Of a DNA stretch of 64,000 bases, positions 61,201 through 64,000 are shown in pieces. Below the pieces are notes generated by a model, which was not told where the DNA came from, did not search any database, and worked only from the letters and a program-made list of their open reading frames with translations. The position numbers were made by a program, and so were the translations under genes. Source of the DNA: an uncultured Agathobacter sp. (GTDB taxonomy: Bacteria; Bacillota; Clostridia; Lachnospirales; Lachnospiraceae); NCBI GenBank assembly GCA_910587655.1, contig CAJUND010000011.1:62743-126742 (forward strand), written 5' to 3'. Each line of letters opens with the position of its first letter. The stretch's first letter is position 1.

Positions 61201-61470
61201 CCGAAATGCGGAAAAATGCTGATGAGAACACAGTGGAAATATGAATGTGAATGTGGATTTAATATCTGGCATACTGTCGCAAAAGTAGAGCTTTCAGAGG
61301 AGATTATGACAGAACTGTTTGCAGCGGGCAGGACAAAGGAAAAGATAAGCGGGTTTACCTCAAAAGCCGGAAATATTTTTGATGCCCGTCTGAAATACGA
61401 AAATGAACAGATTACCTTTGATTTTGATGCACCAGCCGATAAAAGTAAACAGGAAACGACAAATGGTTGA
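58240..61470 (+). CDS. topB: DNA topoisomerase III with four C-terminal zinc-ribbon repeats
   Basis: A 1076-residue type IA topoisomerase, much longer than E. coli TopB (653). Glu9 in LIITEKPSVAREF and the Toprim block WAGDAGKEGQ (105-111) form the metal site, with Gly and Gln where the classic block has Asp and Glu; the DAG variant also occurs in some other topoisomerase III proteins. The nucleophile is Tyr335 in LTTYPRTDARVL. From about residue 690 on there are four modules, each a CxxC zinc ribbon followed by the C-terminal repeat (TDTLRGFKSKTGKKFDA type). The fourth ribbon has a different second half (CECGF). It relaxes or decatenates DNA. Confidence 0.92.
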   Translation: MGKSLIITEKPSVAREFAQVLGVNGRQDGYIENQEYVITWCVGHLVGMVYPESYDIKYKKWRLEDLPFLPEEYKYDVIKDVSRQYDIVHGMLMREDIDRVYWAGDAGKEGQTIEENIRNFGGVRTGMEELRVWIDSQTQEEILRGIREAKPMSEYANLGKSGIMRTIEDYAMGINFSRVMSVKYGGLLNDAAGTKSYTAIAVGRVMTCVLGMVVIREREIQDFKETPFYRVIGKFSDAGIEGEWKAVEGSAYYESTLLYKENGFREEKDANELIGQLQNKKAVVKSLEKGTSKKRAPLLFNLAELQAECAKRFKISPDETLQAAQELYEKKLTTYPRTDARVLSSAVAKEIQKNISRLRGFEPVAAFVQKIMEQKLFAQIAKTQYVDDSKVTDHYAIIPTGQMTEYKSLNTIQKAVYELIVRRFLSVFYPPAEYRNVKLVVAVAMGEKTEHFYSSAKVLKTPGYLEIAGIPPKRGKNDPNNPNRGLDRVTAGEYSRQEEETEEETADPKKLLELAKTLKNGDEIPVCGYRLKEGKTSPPKRYTSGSMVLAMENAGQLIEDEELREQIKGSGIGTSATRAEIIKKLVRIGYLNLNKKTQVLTPENLGEMVFEVVSMTVPALLNPKMTASWEKGLDGITNGTVDFWDYRRKLEDFIRSETRKMMEQNIRRELAGKISAFAGKNAKGAGSRIGAKCPVCNGEMIKTSFGYGCENYTAKGCRFSIGDIAGMAIPETAVKQLLTEKRTDTLRGFQSKAGKKFDACLVLAEDENGKPSVQFDFTHVEAKKVNDVTCPVCGGEIVVTPFGFGCANYRKDEPGSCRFSIGKLAEKSLPESQVKKLLNDGITDTLRGFKSKTGKKFDARVTFAKDENGTVTGLKFDFNNIEPKKVKDVVCPKCGGAVIVAPFGFVCENNKKDDPQSCRFIVGKVASVKIKEKQLKDLLLLGKTDVISGFVAKTGMKFDAPLKLTEEGDIAFDFPEKPKPEETKVSCPKCGKMLMRTQWKYECECGFNIWHTVAKVELSEEIMTELFAAGRTKEKISGFTSKAGNIFDARLKYENEQITFDFDAPADKSKQETTNG

Positions 61471-61518
61471 CAAACTGGCGATGACAATAATAAGCGTTAA
61501 AGAAAGGAAATAAAGACA

Positions 61519-62205
61519 ATGGAAAATGCAAAAACAGCAAACCTGTACGACCTGTCCCAGACAATCGCAGGAGAGTACTTAAAACAGTTTACCTATCCGT
61601 GGGAGGCGCTGTCCGGAATATCTGAGTTTATCAGAACACTCGGTCCGACGCTGGATCCGGAAAAATTTATACAGCAGAACGAGGATATCTGGATTGCAAA
61701 GAGTGCGAAAATTGCACCGACTGCCTGCTTAAACGGTCCCTTAATTATTGATGAGGATGCCGAAATCAGGCACTGCGCCTTTATCCGCGGCAGCGCTGTC
61801 ATTGGAAAAGGCACGGTAGTGGGCAATTCCACGGAGATTAAAAATGATATTATCTTTAACTGTGTGCAGGTGCCGCATTATAACTATGTGGGGGATTCAA
61901 TTCTCGGATACCGTTCCCATATGGGGGCAGGCTCCATTACATCTAATGTAAAATCTGATAAAACGCTTGTTGCCGTTAAGGATAAATACGGTACGGGGGA
62001 GGAAATTGAAACAGGACTTAAAAAATTCGGGGCTATGCTGGGGGATTTTGTGGAAGTGGGATGCAATTCCGTTTTAAATCCCGGTACTGTCATTGGACGA
62101 AAAAGCAGTATTTATCCGACATCCTGTGTACGTTATGTGATTCCTGCGGACCACATTTTCAAAGATGCCGGTCATGTGGTTTCCCGAAACGGCAGCAGCC
62201 TGTAA
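61519..62205 (+). CDS. Left-handed beta-helix (GlmU-like) transferase domain protein
   Basis: 228 residues. After an N-terminal helical part (YDLSQTIAGEYLKQFTYPWE), hexapeptide repeats begin near IWIAKSAKIAPTACLNGPLI and continue through AEIRHCAFIRGSAVIGKGTVVG and VEVGCNSVLNPGTVIG. This is the acyl-/nucleotidyltransferase beta-helix as in the C-terminal half of GlmU, but the pyrophosphorylase half is absent. The substrate is not evident. AAAGGAAA precedes the ATG. Confidence 0.8.
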   Translation: MENAKTANLYDLSQTIAGEYLKQFTYPWEALSGISEFIRTLGPTLDPEKFIQQNEDIWIAKSAKIAPTACLNGPLIIDEDAEIRHCAFIRGSAVIGKGTVVGNSTEIKNDIIFNCVQVPHYNYVGDSILGYRSHMGAGSITSNVKSDKTLVAVKDKYGTGEEIETGLKKFGAMLGDFVEVGCNSVLNPGTVIGRKSSIYPTSCVRYVIPADHIFKDAGHVVSRNGSSL

Positions 62206-62355
62206 TGATTCGGGTGATTTTACCAAGGGATTCATGGGAAACTGTTATTATGTATGAAAAAAAGTACCAGTTTTTGCTGGACTTATTCCCTGAAATATGT
62301 AAAAATATGATAGAACAAAGCGCATGCAAATAATTATTGTGAAAGGAGTCTTAAG

Positions 62356-63048
62356 ATGATTTACACGAAGGAAGTTGAAAACATGTGTCCGGTTGCCAAG
62401 GGCGCAAAGCATGAGCCAGCTCCGATCCCGGAAGAGGGAAAGTGGGTTCATTCCAAGAAAATTGAGGATATTTCAGGATTTACACACGGCGTCGGCTGGT
62501 GTGCACCGCAGCAGGGTGCCTGCAAGCTTTCCCTTAACGTTAAGGAGGGCGTAATCGTAGAGGCGCTGGTTGAGACCATCGGATGTTCCGGTATGACACA
62601 TTCAGCGGCCATGGCTGCCGAGGTGCTTCAGGGTAAAACGATTCTGGAAGCTTTAAATACAGACTTAGTATGTGATGCAATCAACACAGCAATGAGGGAG
62701 CTGTTTTTACAGATCGTATACGGACGTACACAGTCTGCATTTTCTGATGACGGACTGGCTGTAGGTGCAGGTCTTGAAGATCTTGGTAAGGGGCTTCGTT
62801 CCCAGGTTGGTACAATGTATGCAACAAAAGAGAAGGGTGTCCGCTACCTTGAAATGGCAGAGGGATATGTCACAGGTATCGCTCTTGATGCTGACAATGA
62901 GGTGATTGGTTATCAGTTCGTTTCTCTTGGCAAAATGACTGACTTTATCAAAAAGGGTGATGATCCGAATACTGCATGGGAAAAGGCAAAGGGGCAGTAC
63001 GGCCGTGTTGCTGATGCAGTTAAGATTATTGATCCACGTCAGGAATAA
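62356..63048 (+). CDS. NifU-like iron-sulfur cluster assembly scaffold protein
   Basis: A 230-residue protein with NifU/IscU-type features. Cys residues lie in ENMCPVAKGAKHE, GWCAPQQGACKLSL and ETIGCSGMTHSAAMAAEVLQ; the last resembles the IscU scaffold region. GKTILEAL and the later region fit the family, but the protein is longer than IscU (about 130). It is immediately followed by the GGGtGRT gene, a pair I know from Clostridia and other anaerobes. GAAAGGAGT precedes the ATG. Confidence 0.8.
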   Translation: MIYTKEVENMCPVAKGAKHEPAPIPEEGKWVHSKKIEDISGFTHGVGWCAPQQGACKLSLNVKEGVIVEALVETIGCSGMTHSAAMAAEVLQGKTILEALNTDLVCDAINTAMRELFLQIVYGRTQSAFSDDGLAVGAGLEDLGKGLRSQVGTMYATKEKGVRYLEMAEGYVTGIALDADNEVIGYQFVSLGKMTDFIKKGDDPNTAWEKAKGQYGRVADAVKIIDPRQE

Positions 63049-63071
63049 TAAGGGAAAGGAGAATACATACA

Positions 63072-64000
63072 ATGGCTTTATTTGAATCATATGAAAGAAG
63101 AATTGACCAGATTAACGCTGTGTTAAACAGCTATGGAATCAGCTCTGTGGAAGAAGCTGAAAAGATCACAAAAGATGCTGGACTTGACGTGTATGAGCAG
63201 GTTAAGAAAATCCAGCCGATCTGTTTTGAAAATGCATGCTGGGCTTACACGGTAGGCGCTGCAATCGCAATCAAAAAGGGCTGCAGACGTGCCGCTGACG
63301 CTGCTGCGGCAATCGGTGAGGGACTCCAGGCATTCTGTATTCCGGGCTCCGTTGCAGACCACCGCAAGGTTGGTATCGGACACGGCAACCTGGGAAAAAT
63401 GCTCCTTGAGGAGGAGACAGAATGTTTCTGCTTCCTGGCAGGACATGAGTCATTTGCTGCGGCTGAGGGTGCAATCGGTATTGCCGAGAAAGCAAATAAA
63501 GTACGCCAGAAACCTCTCCGGGTAATCTTAAACGGTCTCGGAAAGGACGCTGCGCAGATTATTTCACGTATCAATGGATTTACTTTCGTTGAAACAAAGT
63601 ACGACTATAAAGAAGCAAAGTTAAATGTTGAATACGAAAAGGCATATTCTGACGGAATCCGTGCAACAGTTAAGTGCTACGGTGCGGATGACGTGCAGGA
63701 AGGTGTTGCAATCATGCATCATGAAAATGTCGGCGTTTCCATTACCGGTAACTCCACAAACCCGACACGTTTCCAGCATCCGGTTGCAGGAACATACAAG
63801 AAAGAGTGCGTAGAGCAGGGAAAGAAATATTTTTCCGTAGCATCCGGCGGCGGTACAGGACGTACCCTTCATCCGGACAACATGGCTGCAGGACCTGCTT
63901 CCTATGGTATGACAGATACACTGGGACGTATGCATTCTGACGCACAGTTTGCAGGTTCTTCTTCCGTACCGGCTCACGTTGAGATGATGGGCTTAATCGG
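63072..64000 (+). CDS. GGGtGRT-family protein, C-terminus cut by window end
   Basis: Open from ATG 63072 to the window edge (309 codons visible). It begins MALFESYERRIDQINAVLNS and contains the name-giving motif SVASGGGTGRTLHPDN near residue 260, plus AGHESFAAAEGAIGIAEK and ENVGVSITGNSTNP. The family is usually about 330 residues, so about 20 are missing. Function is unknown. Constant pairing with the NifU-like scaffold suggests a role in Fe-S or metal cofactor handling. AAAGGAG lies about 11 bases before the ATG. Confidence 0.88.
   Translation, partial: MALFESYERRIDQINAVLNSYGISSVEEAEKITKDAGLDVYEQVKKIQPICFENACWAYTVGAAIAIKKGCRRAADAAAAIGEGLQAFCIPGSVADHRKVGIGHGNLGKMLLEEETECFCFLAGHESFAAAEGAIGIAEKANKVRQKPLRVILNGLGKDAAQIISRINGFTFVETKYDYKEAKLNVEYEKAYSDGIRATVKCYGADDVQEGVAIMHHENVGVSITGNSTNPTRFQHPVAGTYKKECVEQGKKYFSVASGGGTGRTLHPDNMAAGPASYGMTDTLGRMHSDAQFAGSSSVPAHVEMMGLI

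Noticed and set aside
62206..62355. Small open frame of 27 codons at 62251-62334
   Set aside because: No clear ribosome site and no recognisable sequence; the gap more likely holds the leader of the scaffold gene.

Overview
The window looks like a chromosomal segment of a spore-forming Clostridia bacterium, most likely Lachnospiraceae. The reasons are moderate GC in coding DNA, strong AGGAGG ribosome sites, the syntenic run xseA-xseB-ispA-dxs-tlyA-nadK-argR-recN-spoIVB, a clear Spo0A, and families I associate with Lachnospiraceae (DUF5057, DUF5688, the Fe-S scaffold/GGGtGRT pair). The genus cannot be fixed from the sequence alone.

Layout. 1-9.2 kb: the conserved Firmicutes housekeeping and sporulation run, interrupted only by a 240-bp AT-rich island before recN and a triple-hairpin element before spoIVB. 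9.3-12.8 kb: two convergent envelope genes, a GT-C-like membrane protein and an LTA-synthase-type phosphotransferase. 13.0-34.0 kb: one long plus-strand type IV pilus locus with its own sigma-A-like promoter and a strong terminator. It holds PilB, PilT, PilC, two major-pilin-like genes separated by a heptad-repeat coiled-coil gene, PilD, a PilM-PilN fusion, PilO, four minor-pilin-type proteins (two of them very large) and a 1617-residue secreted protein. 34.1-44.7 kb: a signalling operon with an intact HD-GYP response regulator, a soluble PAS histidine kinase, a second HD-GYP regulator whose catalytic residues are lost, then CheR, CheB, CheY-like, CheA, CheW and an MCP. 44.8-45.6 kb: spo0A.

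45.6-64 kb: glgA, a DUF5688 gene, a minus-strand potABCD polyamine transporter operon, tRNA-Thr(CGT), a small membrane protein, an HD hydrolase, queH, argH, asd, a degenerate DUF234-type ATPase, a long topoisomerase III with four C-terminal zinc-ribbon modules, a left-handed beta-helix transferase-like protein, and an Fe-S scaffold gene followed by a GGGtGRT-family gene cut by the window end.

The main point of interest is that recN-spoIVB-spo0A, normally adjacent in Firmicutes, is split here by about 35 kb carrying envelope genes, a full monoderm type IV pilus machine and a chemosensory/c-di-GMP module. No flagellar gene is visible in the window, so the simplest reading is that the Che proteins and HD-GYP regulators control the neighbouring pili. 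The large secreted protein sits where PilY1 sits in Proteobacteria and carries a DxDxDG calcium-type loop, which makes it a candidate pilus-tip protein without PilY1 sequence family membership.
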